Of a DNA stretch of 64,000 nt, positions 16,903 through 25,224 are shown piece after piece. The notes under the pieces were generated by a model. That model worked only from the letters and a program-made list of their open reading frames with translations, did not search any database and was not told the origin of the DNA. Source of the DNA: Clostridiales bacterium CCNA10 (GTDB lineage: Bacteria; Bacillota; Clostridia; Oscillospirales; Oscillospiraceae); contig AP018533.1 in the NCBI GenBank assembly GCA_003573975.1, positions 3,286,319-3,350,318 of the forward strand, in the 5' to 3' direction. Position 1 is the first letter of the stretch. The number at the start of each line of letters is the position of its first letter. A program made the position numbers and the translations under genes.

Positions 16903-17907
16903 GTGAGAGAGAAGGGACGGGAACGGCTCGCCCTGGGGGCGGCCATCCTGCTGACAGCGGTCCTGGCGCTCCTGTCTGTCCGGGTGGGCAGCTACCCCCT
17001 CTCCACCGGGCAGATCCTGGAGATCCTCTCCGGCGGGCTGGCGGGCACGACTCCCGCCCATGTGCTGTGGAATCTCCGCCTGCCCCGGGTGGGGATGGGG
17101 CTGCTGGCGGGCTGGGCGCTGGGCATGGCCGGCGGCGTCTATCAGACCGTGTTCCGCAACCCCCTGGCCTCCCCCGACCTGACCGGGGTGGCCTCCGGGG
17201 CCTCCTTCGGCGCGGCCTGGGCCATCGTGCTGGGGGCGGGGACCTCCCTTCAGATCATGGGGGGCGCCTTTATCATGGGCAGCCTGTCCCTGCTGCTGGT
17301 GCTGGCCCTGGTCCGGTGGGCCGGGATGGAACGCACCGGGGCCTATATCCTGGCGGGGGTCATCGTCTCCTCGGCGGCGGACGCGGGCCTGATGGTGCTC
17401 AAGACCATCGCCGACCCGGAGGGGGAACTGGCCGCCATCGAGTTTTGGACCATGGGCAGCCTGTCCGCCATGACCGGAGACAAGCTCCGGGGGGCTGCGT
17501 CTGCCATCCTGATCCCACTGGCTCTGCTCCTGCTGTTCCGCCGGCAGGCCCTCACCCTCTCCCTCGGGGAGGAGGGGGCCCGCGCCCTGGGGCTGGAGCC
17601 CCGGCGGTGGCGGGGGCTGCTGCTGGGACTGACCACCCTGATGGTGGCGGCGGTGGCCTCCGTGGCCGGGGTGATCGCTTTTCTGGGCCTGATCGCCCCC
17701 CACATCGCCTTTCTGCTGCTGGGGCGGCGGGGCGGCCCCTATCTTCCGCTGTGCGCCCTGATGGGGGGAGCCATTCTGCTGGCCGCCGACCTGCTGGCCC
17801 GGGGGTTCTCCCAGGGGACGGAGCTCCCGCTGAGCATCTGGACCGTGCTGTTCGGGGCCCCGGTGCTCACCGCACTGCTTCTTCGGGGAAGGGAGGAGAG
17901 CCTATGA
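16903..17907 (+). CDS. FecCD-type ABC importer permease
   Basis: A 334-residue membrane protein with about ten helices. LRLPRVGMGLLAGWALGMAG and the RNPLASPDLTGVASGA block are characteristic of BtuC/FhuB/FecCD permeases, as is the C-terminal GVIAFLGLIAPHIA. It starts with GTG at 16903 after GGGGGGAGG and ends in an ATGA overlap with the ATPase gene. The partner lipoprotein gene lies 36 bases upstream. Confidence 0.93.
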   Translation: MREKGRERLALGAAILLTAVLALLSVRVGSYPLSTGQILEILSGGLAGTTPAHVLWNLRLPRVGMGLLAGWALGMAGGVYQTVFRNPLASPDLTGVASGASFGAAWAIVLGAGTSLQIMGGAFIMGSLSLLLVLALVRWAGMERTGAYILAGVIVSSAADAGLMVLKTIADPEGELAAIEFWTMGSLSAMTGDKLRGAASAILIPLALLLLFRRQALTLSLGEEGARALGLEPRRWRGLLLGLTTLMVAAVASVAGVIAFLGLIAPHIAFLLLGRRGGPYLPLCALMGGAILLAADLLARGFSQGTELPLSIWTVLFGAPVLTALLLRGREESL

Positions 17908-18680
17908 GCGCGCTGCTGGAGGTACAGGGCCTCACTGCCGGCTACCGCCGGCCGGTGATCCGCGATATCTCCTTTGCCCTCCGTCCGGGCGAGATCACCG
18001 CGGTACTGGGCCGCAACGGCTGCGGCAAGACCACCCTGCTTCGGAGCCTCACCGGGGGGGCGCGGATCCTGTCCGGCACGGTGTGGGCGGCGGGGGAGGA
18101 CTGTCTGGACTGGTCCGCCCGGAGGCGGGCCAGGAGCATCGCCCTGCTGTCCCAGCACAGCCAGCTGCTCCCCGGCCTGCGGGCGGAGGAGGTCATCGCC
18201 ATGGGCCGCACCCCCTGGCTGGGGCCGCTCTCCGGGCCCGGGCCGGAGGACCGGGCCATGGTCCGGGCGGCGGCGGAGCGCTTCGGCGTGGCGGAGCTTC
18301 TTGACCGGGACTGCGCCCAGCTCAGCGATGGGCAGCGCCAGCTGGTCCATCTGGCCCGTCTGGCCGTCCAGGACGCCCCCATCCTGCTGCTGGACGAGCC
18401 CAACAGTGCTTTGGACTTTGAAAACACCGGCCTGCTGTTCCGCAGGGTGCGGGAGCTGGTGGAGACCGGGGAGCGGACCGCCCTGATCGTCCTCCACGAC
18501 CCGGCCCTGGCCCTGCGCTGGTGCCGCCGGCTGCTTTTGTTGGCTGGGGGACGGCTGGTGGATAACGTCGCCACAGAGGGGATGGGAGCGGAGGCCCTTC
18601 AGGCTGTTCTGAGACAACTGTACCCCACCATTCAGGTCCGCCGGGACAAGAGCGGTCGGTTCTACTGCCTGCCGGACTGA
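17904..18680 (+). CDS. FecE/BtuD-type ABC importer ATP-binding protein
   Basis: A 258-residue ATPase with Walker A GRNGCGKTT, signature LSDGQRQ and Walker B ILLLDEPNSALD, then VLHDPALALRWC for the switch His. ATG at 17904 overlaps the permease stop and follows AAGGAGGAG, so it begins well inside a longer open frame. It completes the three-gene importer. Confidence 0.93.
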   Translation: MSALLEVQGLTAGYRRPVIRDISFALRPGEITAVLGRNGCGKTTLLRSLTGGARILSGTVWAAGEDCLDWSARRRARSIALLSQHSQLLPGLRAEEVIAMGRTPWLGPLSGPGPEDRAMVRAAAERFGVAELLDRDCAQLSDGQRQLVHLARLAVQDAPILLLDEPNSALDFENTGLLFRRVRELVETGERTALIVLHDPALALRWCRRLLLLAGGRLVDNVATEGMGAEALQAVLRQLYPTIQVRRDKSGRFYCLPD

Positions 18681-18732
18681 CGCTGTGGGAAGTTGGCCGA
18701 AAAAGCGGCATACTACTTTTGTGGTACACTCG

Positions 18733-18792
18733 GGCGCGCCCTTCCAAAAGGGCGTGCCTTTCATTGTCAAGCAGACAAATCGATGTTATAAT
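18733..18792 (+). promoter_or_regulatory. Weak terminator and xanthine-dehydrogenase operon promoter
   Basis: A stem GGCGCGCCCTT/AAGGGCGTGCC (18733-18758) followed by TTTC could end the ABC operon. Immediately after, -35 TTGTCA (18764-18769), exactly 17 bases, and -10 TATAAT (18787-18792) form a near-consensus promoter for the molybdenum hydroxylase genes. Confidence 0.82.
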
Positions 18793-18844
18793 TTCAATCA
18801 GATCATGTTGGCTGTTGGGCCAACCAGACAGGAGGAGAGCAGCT

Positions 18845-19636
18845 TTGCTGACCATCGACCAGTATGTGAGGGCCGAAAGCCTGGAACAGGCCTATGAGCT
18901 GTGTCAAAAACGAAATCATGTGGTGCTGGGCGGGATGCTCTGGCTGAAAATGCAGGATCGGAAGGTGGGGACCGCCATCGACCTGTGCGGCCTGGGGCTG
19001 GACCGGATCACCGAGACGGAGCGCGCCTTCGAGCTGGGGGCCATGGTCCCCCTGCGCGCCCTGGAGACCCACGAGGGGCTCAATGCCATGACCCGGGGGG
19101 CCTTCGCCCGCAGCGTGGAGCACATCGTGGGGGTGCAGTTCCGCAACTGCGCCACCGTGGGGGGCAGCGTCTTTGGCCGCTTCGGCTTCTCCGACGTGCT
19201 CACCCTGCTGCTGGCCCTGGACGCCCGGGTGGTGCTCCAGGGGGCGGGGGAACTGAGCCTGGAGGAGTTCTGCGCCCGTCCGCCCTTCCGGGACATCCTG
19301 GTCCGGGTCATCGTTCCCAAGGGAGCGGAGGGGACGGTCTATCTGTCCCAGCGGAACAGCGCCACAGACTTTCCCGTCCTCACCTGCGCCATCGCCCGCC
19401 GGGAGGGCGCGTTCCGCTTCGCCATCGGGGCCCGGCCGGGGCGGGCCAGGGTCTATCTGGATGAGAAGGGGCTGCTGTCTGGCAGGATCACCCGGGACAG
19501 CGCCCTGGCCATGGGGGAGGATCTGTCCCGCCGGGTCCCCATGGGGGACAACCTGCGTGCCGGGGCGGAGTACCGGACAAAGATCTGCCAGGCCCTGGTG
19601 CGCCGGGGCCTGCTGAAGCTGGAGGAGGCGCGCTGA
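18845..19636 (+). CDS. Molybdenum hydroxylase FAD-binding subunit (XdhB/CoxM-like)
   Basis: A 263-residue FAD subunit of a three-subunit xanthine-dehydrogenase-family enzyme. The TTG start at 18845 is chosen because AGGAGGAG ends seven bases before it. FAD-binding features are LGGMLWLKM near residue 30, the diagnostic QFRNCATVGGSV near residue 100 and a CO-dehydrogenase flavoprotein C-terminal domain. It carries electrons from the iron-sulfur subunit to an acceptor. It is the first gene of the operon, one base before the 2Fe-2S subunit. Confidence 0.88.
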   Translation: MLTIDQYVRAESLEQAYELCQKRNHVVLGGMLWLKMQDRKVGTAIDLCGLGLDRITETERAFELGAMVPLRALETHEGLNAMTRGAFARSVEHIVGVQFRNCATVGGSVFGRFGFSDVLTLLLALDARVVLQGAGELSLEEFCARPPFRDILVRVIVPKGAEGTVYLSQRNSATDFPVLTCAIARREGAFRFAIGARPGRARVYLDEKGLLSGRITRDSALAMGEDLSRRVPMGDNLRAGAEYRTKICQALVRRGLLKLEEAR

Positions 19637-19637
19637 T

Positions 19638-20105
19638 ATGGAGATCCATCTGAATTTGAACGGAAAGCCCCTGGACGCCGAGGTCCGGGCCGACACCCTG
19701 CTGCTGGACTTTCTGCGGGCCCACGGCTGCCTCAGCGTCAAGCGGGGGTGCGAGACCGCCAACTGCGGCCTGTGTACCGTCCTGCTGGACGGGACCCCCG
19801 TGCTGTCCTGCAGCCTGCTGGCCGCCCGGGTGGACGGCCGCTGCGTCCAGACCCTGGAGGGCCTTCAGGAGGAGGCGGGCGGCTTTGTCACCTTCATTGC
19901 CGACCAGGGGGCGGAGCAGTGCGGCTTCTGCAACCCCGGCTTCGTGATGAACACCATCGCCCTGCTCCGGGAGTATCCAGATCCCACCGACGACCAGATC
20001 CGGGCCTATCTGGCGGGCAACCTGTGCCGGTGCTCCGGCTATGAGGGGCAGCTCCGGGGCATCCGGGCCTATCTGAACCATAAAAAAGCAGAGGAGGCGC
20101 AGTGA
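19638..20105 (+). CDS. Molybdenum hydroxylase 2Fe-2S subunit (XdhC/CoxS-like)
   Basis: 155 residues binding two [2Fe-2S] clusters. The plant-ferredoxin-type cluster uses the Cys residues in GCETANCGLCTVLLDG plus a later one near SCSLLA; the second cluster uses CGFCNPG and CRCSGYEG. All eight expected cysteines are present, so the electron path between molybdenum and FAD looks intact. It overlaps the large subunit start in TGATG. Confidence 0.95.
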   Translation: MEIHLNLNGKPLDAEVRADTLLLDFLRAHGCLSVKRGCETANCGLCTVLLDGTPVLSCSLLAARVDGRCVQTLEGLQEEAGGFVTFIADQGAEQCGFCNPGFVMNTIALLREYPDPTDDQIRAYLAGNLCRCSGYEGQLRGIRAYLNHKKAEEAQ

Positions 20106-22396
20106 TGGCACAGCAGGATTGGAGCACCGTGGGCAAGCCGGTGCGGAAAAAGGACGCAATGGCCCTCTTGTTGGGCAAGCCCGCCTATCTGGACGACCTG
20201 ACCCCGAAGGACTGCCTGGTGGTCAAAGTGCTGCGCAGCCCCCACGCCCACGCCCTCATTGAGGAGATCGATACGGAGAACGCCGAGCAGATCCCCGGCG
20301 TTGCCGCCATCTTCACCTACAGGGATGTGCCACAGAAGCGGTTCACCATGGCGGGACAGACCTATCCGGAGCCCTCCCCCTATGACCGGCTCATCCTGGA
20401 CCGGCGGGTCCGCTTTGTGGGAGACGCGGTGGCCATCGTGGCCGGGGAGAACGAGGCGGCGGTGGACCGGGCGCTGAAGCGCATCCGGGTCCGGTATCAG
20501 GTCCTGGAGCCGGTGCTGGACTTCCACACCGCCAAGGACAACCTGATCCTGGTCCACCCGGAGGAGAGCTGGCGGTCCCTGTGCCCTGTGGGGGCGGACA
20601 ACCGCCGGAACCTGTGTGCCAGCGAGACCTGTCAGGACGGGGATGTGGACCGGATCCTGGCCGGCTGCGACCAGGTGGTGGAGGGAGTCTACCACACCAA
20701 GGCCTGCCAGCAGGCCATGATGGAGACCTTCCGCACCTATACAGAGATCGACCCCTATGGCCGCCTCCATGTTGTCAGCTCCACCCAGATCGTCTTTCAC
20801 GTCCGGCGGATCCTGGCCAACGCCCTGGACATCCCAAAATCCAAGGTCCATGTGGAAAAGTTCCGCATTGGTGGAGGCTTCGGCGCCAAACAGACGGTGG
20901 TGGCTGAGGTCTATCCTGCTTTGGTCACTTGGAAGACCGGCCGCCCCGCCAAGATGATCTACACCCGTCAGGAGTGCCAGACCGCCGGGACCCCCCGGCA
21001 TGAGATGGAGGTCCGGGTGCGCCTGGGCGCCTCCAACGACGGCACCATCCGGGCCCTGGATGTGTACACCCTGTCCAACACCGGGGCCTACGGAGAGCAC
21101 GGCCCCACCACGGTGGGCCTGTCGGGCCACAAGTCCATTCCCCTGTACACCCACAGCCTGGAGGCATTCCGCTTCGCCTATGATGTGGTTTACACCAACC
21201 ACCAGTCCGCCGGGGCCTACCGGGGCTACGGCGCCACCCAGGGCATCTTCGCCGTGGAGACGGCGGTGAATGAGCTGGCGGACCGCCTGGGCATGGATCC
21301 GGTGGCTCTTCGGGAGAAAAACATGGTCCGGGAGGGGCAGGTCATGCCCGCCTATTACAACGAGCGGGCGGACGCCTGTGCCCTGGACCGGTGCATGACC
21401 CGGTGCAAGGAGCTCTTCCACTGGGAGGAGAAGTTCCCTGTTCGGGATATGGGCAACGGAAAGGTGCGGGCTGCCGGAGTAGCCATGGCTATGCAGGGCT
21501 CCGGCATCTCCGGCGTGGATGTGGGCTCCGCCACCATCAAGCTCAGTGACGAGGGCTTCTTCAACCTCTCCATCGGCGCGGCCGATATGGGTACCGGCTG
21601 CGACACCATTCTGGCCCAGATGGCCGCCGAGTGCATGGAGTGTAGTCTGGACGACGTGGCCGTCTTTGGCGCAGACTCTGACGCCTCCCCCTACGACTCC
21701 GGCTCCTATGCCTCCAGCACCACCTATGTCACCGGGAAGGCGGTGGAAAAGGCCTGTGAGGAGCTGAAGGACCGCCTGTGCCAGGTGGGGGCGGAGCTGC
21801 TGAACTGCCCCCGGGAGGAGGTGGAGTACGCCCGGAAGGCGGTGCGCCGCCTGGACGGCTCCGCCCAGGTCTCCCTGGCCGACATCGCCACCAAGTCCAT
21901 GTGCGGCAACGGCACCGCTGTTCAGGCCACCTGCTCCCACACCTCGCCCATCTCCCCGCCCCCCTTCATGGTGGGTATGGCCGAGGTGGAGGTGGACCGG
22001 GAGACCGGCTCCGTCCAGGTGCTGGACTACACCGCCGTGGTGGACTGCGGCACCCCCATCAACCCCAATCTGGCCCGGGTGCAGACCGAGGGCGGCATTG
22101 TCCAGGGCATTGGCATGGCCCTGTTCGAGGATGTGACCTATACCCCGGAGGGGCGCATCCTGGAGGACTCCCTGATGCAGTATAAGCTCCCCACCCGGCT
22201 GGATATGGGACATCTCCAGGTGGAGTTTGAATCCAGCTATGAACAGACCGGCCCCTTCGGGGCCAAGTCCATCGGAGAGATCGTCATCAACACCCCCGCC
22301 CCCGCTTTGGCTCAGGCCATCTTCCGGGCCACCGGGACATGGCACCGGAATCTCCCCATCACCCCGGAGAAGGTCCTGCTGGGCCGGGATGAATAA
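20105..22396 (+). CDS. Molybdenum hydroxylase molybdopterin-binding subunit (XdhA-like)
   Basis: A 763-residue catalytic subunit. The N-terminal aldehyde-oxidase/xanthine-dehydrogenase a/b hammerhead domain is followed by the molybdopterin-binding domain with GGGFGAKQ, GAYRGYGATQ and a C-terminal FGAKSIGEI that carries the catalytic Glu. No in-frame TGA suggests selenocysteine. Substrate residues differ enough between subfamilies that xanthine, hypoxanthine or an aromatic N-heterocycle are all possible; purine oxidation is the default guess. ATG at 20105 overlaps the previous stop. Confidence 0.9.
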   Translation: MAQQDWSTVGKPVRKKDAMALLLGKPAYLDDLTPKDCLVVKVLRSPHAHALIEEIDTENAEQIPGVAAIFTYRDVPQKRFTMAGQTYPEPSPYDRLILDRRVRFVGDAVAIVAGENEAAVDRALKRIRVRYQVLEPVLDFHTAKDNLILVHPEESWRSLCPVGADNRRNLCASETCQDGDVDRILAGCDQVVEGVYHTKACQQAMMETFRTYTEIDPYGRLHVVSSTQIVFHVRRILANALDIPKSKVHVEKFRIGGGFGAKQTVVAEVYPALVTWKTGRPAKMIYTRQECQTAGTPRHEMEVRVRLGASNDGTIRALDVYTLSNTGAYGEHGPTTVGLSGHKSIPLYTHSLEAFRFAYDVVYTNHQSAGAYRGYGATQGIFAVETAVNELADRLGMDPVALREKNMVREGQVMPAYYNERADACALDRCMTRCKELFHWEEKFPVRDMGNGKVRAAGVAMAMQGSGISGVDVGSATIKLSDEGFFNLSIGAADMGTGCDTILAQMAAECMECSLDDVAVFGADSDASPYDSGSYASSTTYVTGKAVEKACEELKDRLCQVGAELLNCPREEVEYARKAVRRLDGSAQVSLADIATKSMCGNGTAVQATCSHTSPISPPPFMVGMAEVEVDRETGSVQVLDYTAVVDCGTPINPNLARVQTEGGIVQGIGMALFEDVTYTPEGRILEDSLMQYKLPTRLDMGHLQVEFESSYEQTGPFGAKSIGEIVINTPAPALAQAIFRATGTWHRNLPITPEKVLLGRDE

Positions 22397-23006
22397 GCAC
22401 ATCATCTATCTGGCGGCGGGCAGCGGCAGCCGCTTCGGGAGCAACAAGCTGCTGTGTCCACTGGAGGGAAAGCCCCTGTTCCGCCACGGGCTGGACACTC
22501 TGGCCGGCCTGGTCCGGGCCCGGAAGGACTGTGATCTGACCATCGTGTCCCGCTATGGCCCTGTTCTTGAGGCCGCCCAGGCGGCGGGGGCCCGGGCGGT
22601 GGACAGCCCGGACAGCGCCCGGGGCCTGTCCTTCACCATCCGGGCGGGGCTCTCCGCCCTGAGCCCCATTTCTCCGGAGGATTTTCTCCTGTTCGCGGCA
22701 GCCGACCAGCCCCGCCTGGGGAGCGGGACGGCGGCCCGGCTGCTGGACGCCGCCCGACCGGGGGTCCTCACAGCGGCGGCCTGCTGGGAGGGTCAGCCGG
22801 GCAACCCGGTCCTGTTCTCCGCCGCCCTGCTGCCGGAACTGGAGGCCCTCACCGGCGATCAGGGGGGACGGGTGGTGCTGCGCCGCCACTGGGACCGCTG
22901 TATCCTTCTCCCGGCAGAGGACCCTCTGGAGCTGGCTGATGCGGATACTCCAGAGGCGCTGCTGGCCCTCCGGCAGGGAGAATCGGACACCTTGAAATCA
23001 TATTGA
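22389..23006 (+). CDS. Molybdopterin nucleotidyltransferase (MocA/MobA-like)
   Basis: A 205-residue NTP-transferase. The N-terminal LAAGSGSRFGSNKLL is the nucleotide-binding loop of MocA-type cytidylyltransferases, followed by LFAAADQPRL and GQPGNPVLFS, both family hallmarks. It probably attaches CMP (less likely GMP) to the molybdenum cofactor for the adjacent hydroxylase. The start overlaps the end of the large subunit gene by 8 bases, so the two are translationally coupled. Confidence 0.88.
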   Translation: MNKHIIYLAAGSGSRFGSNKLLCPLEGKPLFRHGLDTLAGLVRARKDCDLTIVSRYGPVLEAAQAAGARAVDSPDSARGLSFTIRAGLSALSPISPEDFLLFAAADQPRLGSGTAARLLDAARPGVLTAAACWEGQPGNPVLFSAALLPELEALTGDQGGRVVLRRHWDRCILLPAEDPLELADADTPEALLALRQGESDTLKSY

Positions 23007-23018
23007 GCCATCATAAAC

Positions 23019-23058
23019 AGACGCCCGGCCTGCCGCTTTTACGGCAGGCCGGGCGTCT
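23019..23058. terminator. Bidirectional terminator between the hydroxylase operon and the importer ATPase gene
   Basis: A perfect 17-bp stem AGACGCCCGGCCTGCCG/CGGCAGGCCGGGCGTCT with a CTTTTA loop. It ends both the plus-strand hydroxylase operon and the minus-strand cobalamin-riboswitch operon. Confidence 0.92.
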
Positions 23059-24188
23059 TATTGACAAAAATCAGGTTTGGGCTTCGGTTGGTCATCCAGA
23101 TAGACGGTCCGGTCCCCGCCGGCCTGGGCCAGGCGGCGGTTGGCCTCATTGAGGGGGCCAAACTCCCGCAGACAGCAGAGCACCTGACTGCACCTCTCCA
23201 AAACGGACAGGGCCCGCTGGAAGGTATCCTCCCCGATGGGGTGATAGGCCCGCTGGGCGATCACCTCCACAGCCAGGGCGGAGGCCACCGGATGATCCAC
23301 GTCGTTTTCCGGCAGGATCCCGGCGGCAAAGGGCACTCCCTGCCGCTGGAGCCTGCGGTAGACCGGGATCCCGGTGCCGTTTCCTCCGATGACAAAGATC
23401 TGGGGTGCGCCCCGAATGGGCTCCAGCTCCGGACAGCCGAAGGACTCGCAGTAGCTGCCCCGCTCCACGCCGTACAGCCGCCGGATATAGCCCCCGGAGA
23501 AGATCTCCTCCGGCGTTCCGCACCGGTCGATCCCCTCGCCCCGGACGCACAGGATCCGGTCGGAAATCCGCTGGGCCAGGTCCAGCTCATGGAGGGAGAG
23601 GACGACGGCCACCCGGCGTTCCCGCACCAGCTCCTTCAAAATGTCCAGAAGCTCCAGCTTTCCGCGCAGGTCCAGGAAGGAGGTGGGCTCGTCCAGGACC
23701 AGGACTTCCGGCTCCTGACAGATGGCCCGGGCCAGCAGCACCCGCTGCCGCTGGCCATCGCTGATCTGATCGAAGGGGGCGTCCCACAGTTCCAGGGCGC
23801 GGACCCGCTCCAGGGCCGCCCGCACCGCCGCCCGGTCCCCAGGGCCGAGGATCCCCAGCCGCCCGGTATAGGGATAGCGACCGGCGGCGGCCACCTCCCA
23901 GCAGGTCATCCGATCCGGCTGTGCCCGGCCGGTCATCATCACCGACAGGCTCCGGGCGATCTCCCGCTCGCTCAGCCGGACGATGTCCCGGCCCAGCAGG
24001 CTGACTTGCCCGCCCAGCAGGCGCAGCTGCCCGATCAGGCTGTTCAAAATCGTGGATTTGCCCGCGCCGTTTGGCCCGATGAGGGTCAGGATCTCCCCCG
24101 GATGCACCTGGAGACAGATCTCCCGGAGCAGAGGGCGTCCGTGATACCCCACCGACAGATCCCGGGCGGACAGCAGCGTCTCGCTCAC
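23058..24188 (-). CDS. ABC importer ATPase with fused C-terminal domain (riboswitch operon)
   Basis: 376 residues, about 120 longer than a plain BtuD/FhuC ATPase. Residues 1-250 are the ATPase: Walker A GPNGAGKST, signature ISDGQRQR, Walker B VLVLDEPTSFLD, switch SLHELDLA. Residues 255-376 form an extra domain (IFVIGGNGTGIPVYRR, then GVPFAAGILPENDVDHPVA) with a Gly-rich loop and a Cys pair CSQVLCC. I cannot name it; it looks nucleotide- or ligand-binding. The operon is under a cobalamin riboswitch, pointing to corrinoid transport. It is the last gene, 16 bases after the permease. Confidence 0.88.
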   Translation of the reverse strand: MSETLLSARDLSVGYHGRPLLREICLQVHPGEILTLIGPNGAGKSTILNSLIGQLRLLGGQVSLLGRDIVRLSEREIARSLSVMMTGRAQPDRMTCWEVAAAGRYPYTGRLGILGPGDRAAVRAALERVRALELWDAPFDQISDGQRQRVLLARAICQEPEVLVLDEPTSFLDLRGKLELLDILKELVRERRVAVVLSLHELDLAQRISDRILCVRGEGIDRCGTPEEIFSGGYIRRLYGVERGSYCESFGCPELEPIRGAPQIFVIGGNGTGIPVYRRLQRQGVPFAAGILPENDVDHPVASALAVEVIAQRAYHPIGEDTFQRALSVLERCSQVLCCLREFGPLNEANRRLAQAGGDRTVYLDDQPKPKPDFCQ

Positions 24189-24204
24189 GGGGCGTTTCCT
24201 CCTC

Positions 24205-25221
24205 TCATTCGCCGGGGCGGAGCCGCCGGCGCAGCATGATCCAGATCACGATGGGCGCGCCCAGCACGGCGGTCACCGCGCTGATGCTCAGCTCGGTGGG
24301 GGCAAATACTGTCCGGGCCAGTCCATCGCAGAACAGGCAGAAGGCCGCCCCGCCCAGAAAACAGGCCGGGATCATCAGGATGGGCTGCGCAGTGCCAAAC
24401 AGCCCCTTTGCCAGGTGAGGGACCGCAATGCCCACAAAGGAGATGGGGCCGGCAAAGGCGGTCACGCTGGCGGACAGCACGCTGGACAGCAGGATCAGCG
24501 CCGTCCGAAAGGCCCGGATGTTCACCCCCATGCTTCGGGCGCAGCCCTCCCCCAGCTGATAGGCCCCCATGGGCTTGGACAGCAGGAAGCTTCCAACCAG
24601 CGCCGCCCCGATGACCGGCAGGAGCACCCGCAGGTTGGCCCAGGACACCCCGGAAAAGCTGCCCATGGACCAGTTGTGCAGGTTGACGATGTTGGCGTCG
24701 CTGGCGAAGGTGACCACAAACTCGGTGACTGCGGAGCAGAGATACCCGATCATCACCCCGCTTACCACCAGCAGGGACATCTGGTGCAGCCACCTGGACA
24801 GGAGCAGCACAAAGCCCATGGACAGCATGGCCCCTGCGAAAGCGGCCAGGATCATCCCTCCGGAGCTCATCACCACCCCCCGGGAGAGCAGGCCCACCAT
24901 AGCCAGGGAGACCGTCAGCTTGGCCCCGGAGGAGATCCCCAGCACAAAGGGGCTGGCGATGGGGTTGGCAAAGAAGGTCTGGAGGAGAAAGCCGGACACC
25001 GACAGGGCGCCCCCCAGCAGGGCGGCGGCCAGGGTCCGGGGCAGGCGGAGCTTCCAGATCACGGCGGCGTACTCCCCCTCCTGCCGGACCAGGATGTCCC
25101 ACACCTCGCACGGCGTCAGGGGGAGGCTGCCGGCGTTCAGGCTCCAGAGAAACAGGCCGGCCAGCAGCAGGGCCAGCAGCAGAAACGCCAGGCACCAGCG
25201 CCGGGCACGGGGCTCCTCCAC
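24205..25221 (-). CDS. FecCD/BtuC-type permease (riboswitch operon)
   Basis: A 338-residue membrane protein with about ten helices. LRLPRTLAAALLGGALSVSG and FFANPIASPFVLGISSGA are the family signatures, and FAGPISFVGIAVPHLAKGL is the C-terminal one. Together with the ATPase and lipoprotein genes it forms a complete importer, probably for cobamides or related tetrapyrroles given the upstream riboswitch. Confidence 0.93.
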   Translation of the reverse strand: MEEPRARRWCLAFLLLALLLAGLFLWSLNAGSLPLTPCEVWDILVRQEGEYAAVIWKLRLPRTLAAALLGGALSVSGFLLQTFFANPIASPFVLGISSGAKLTVSLAMVGLLSRGVVMSSGGMILAAFAGAMLSMGFVLLLSRWLHQMSLLVVSGVMIGYLCSAVTEFVVTFASDANIVNLHNWSMGSFSGVSWANLRVLLPVIGAALVGSFLLSKPMGAYQLGEGCARSMGVNIRAFRTALILLSSVLSASVTAFAGPISFVGIAVPHLAKGLFGTAQPILMIPACFLGGAAFCLFCDGLARTVFAPTELSISAVTAVLGAPIVIWIMLRRRLRPGE

Positions 25222-25224
25222 GGG

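Noticed and set aside
20069-22405. 778-codon minus-strand frame opposite the molybdenum hydroxylase large subunit
   Set aside because: GC-rich third positions keep the opposite frame open; the plus-strand frame has complete family motifs.
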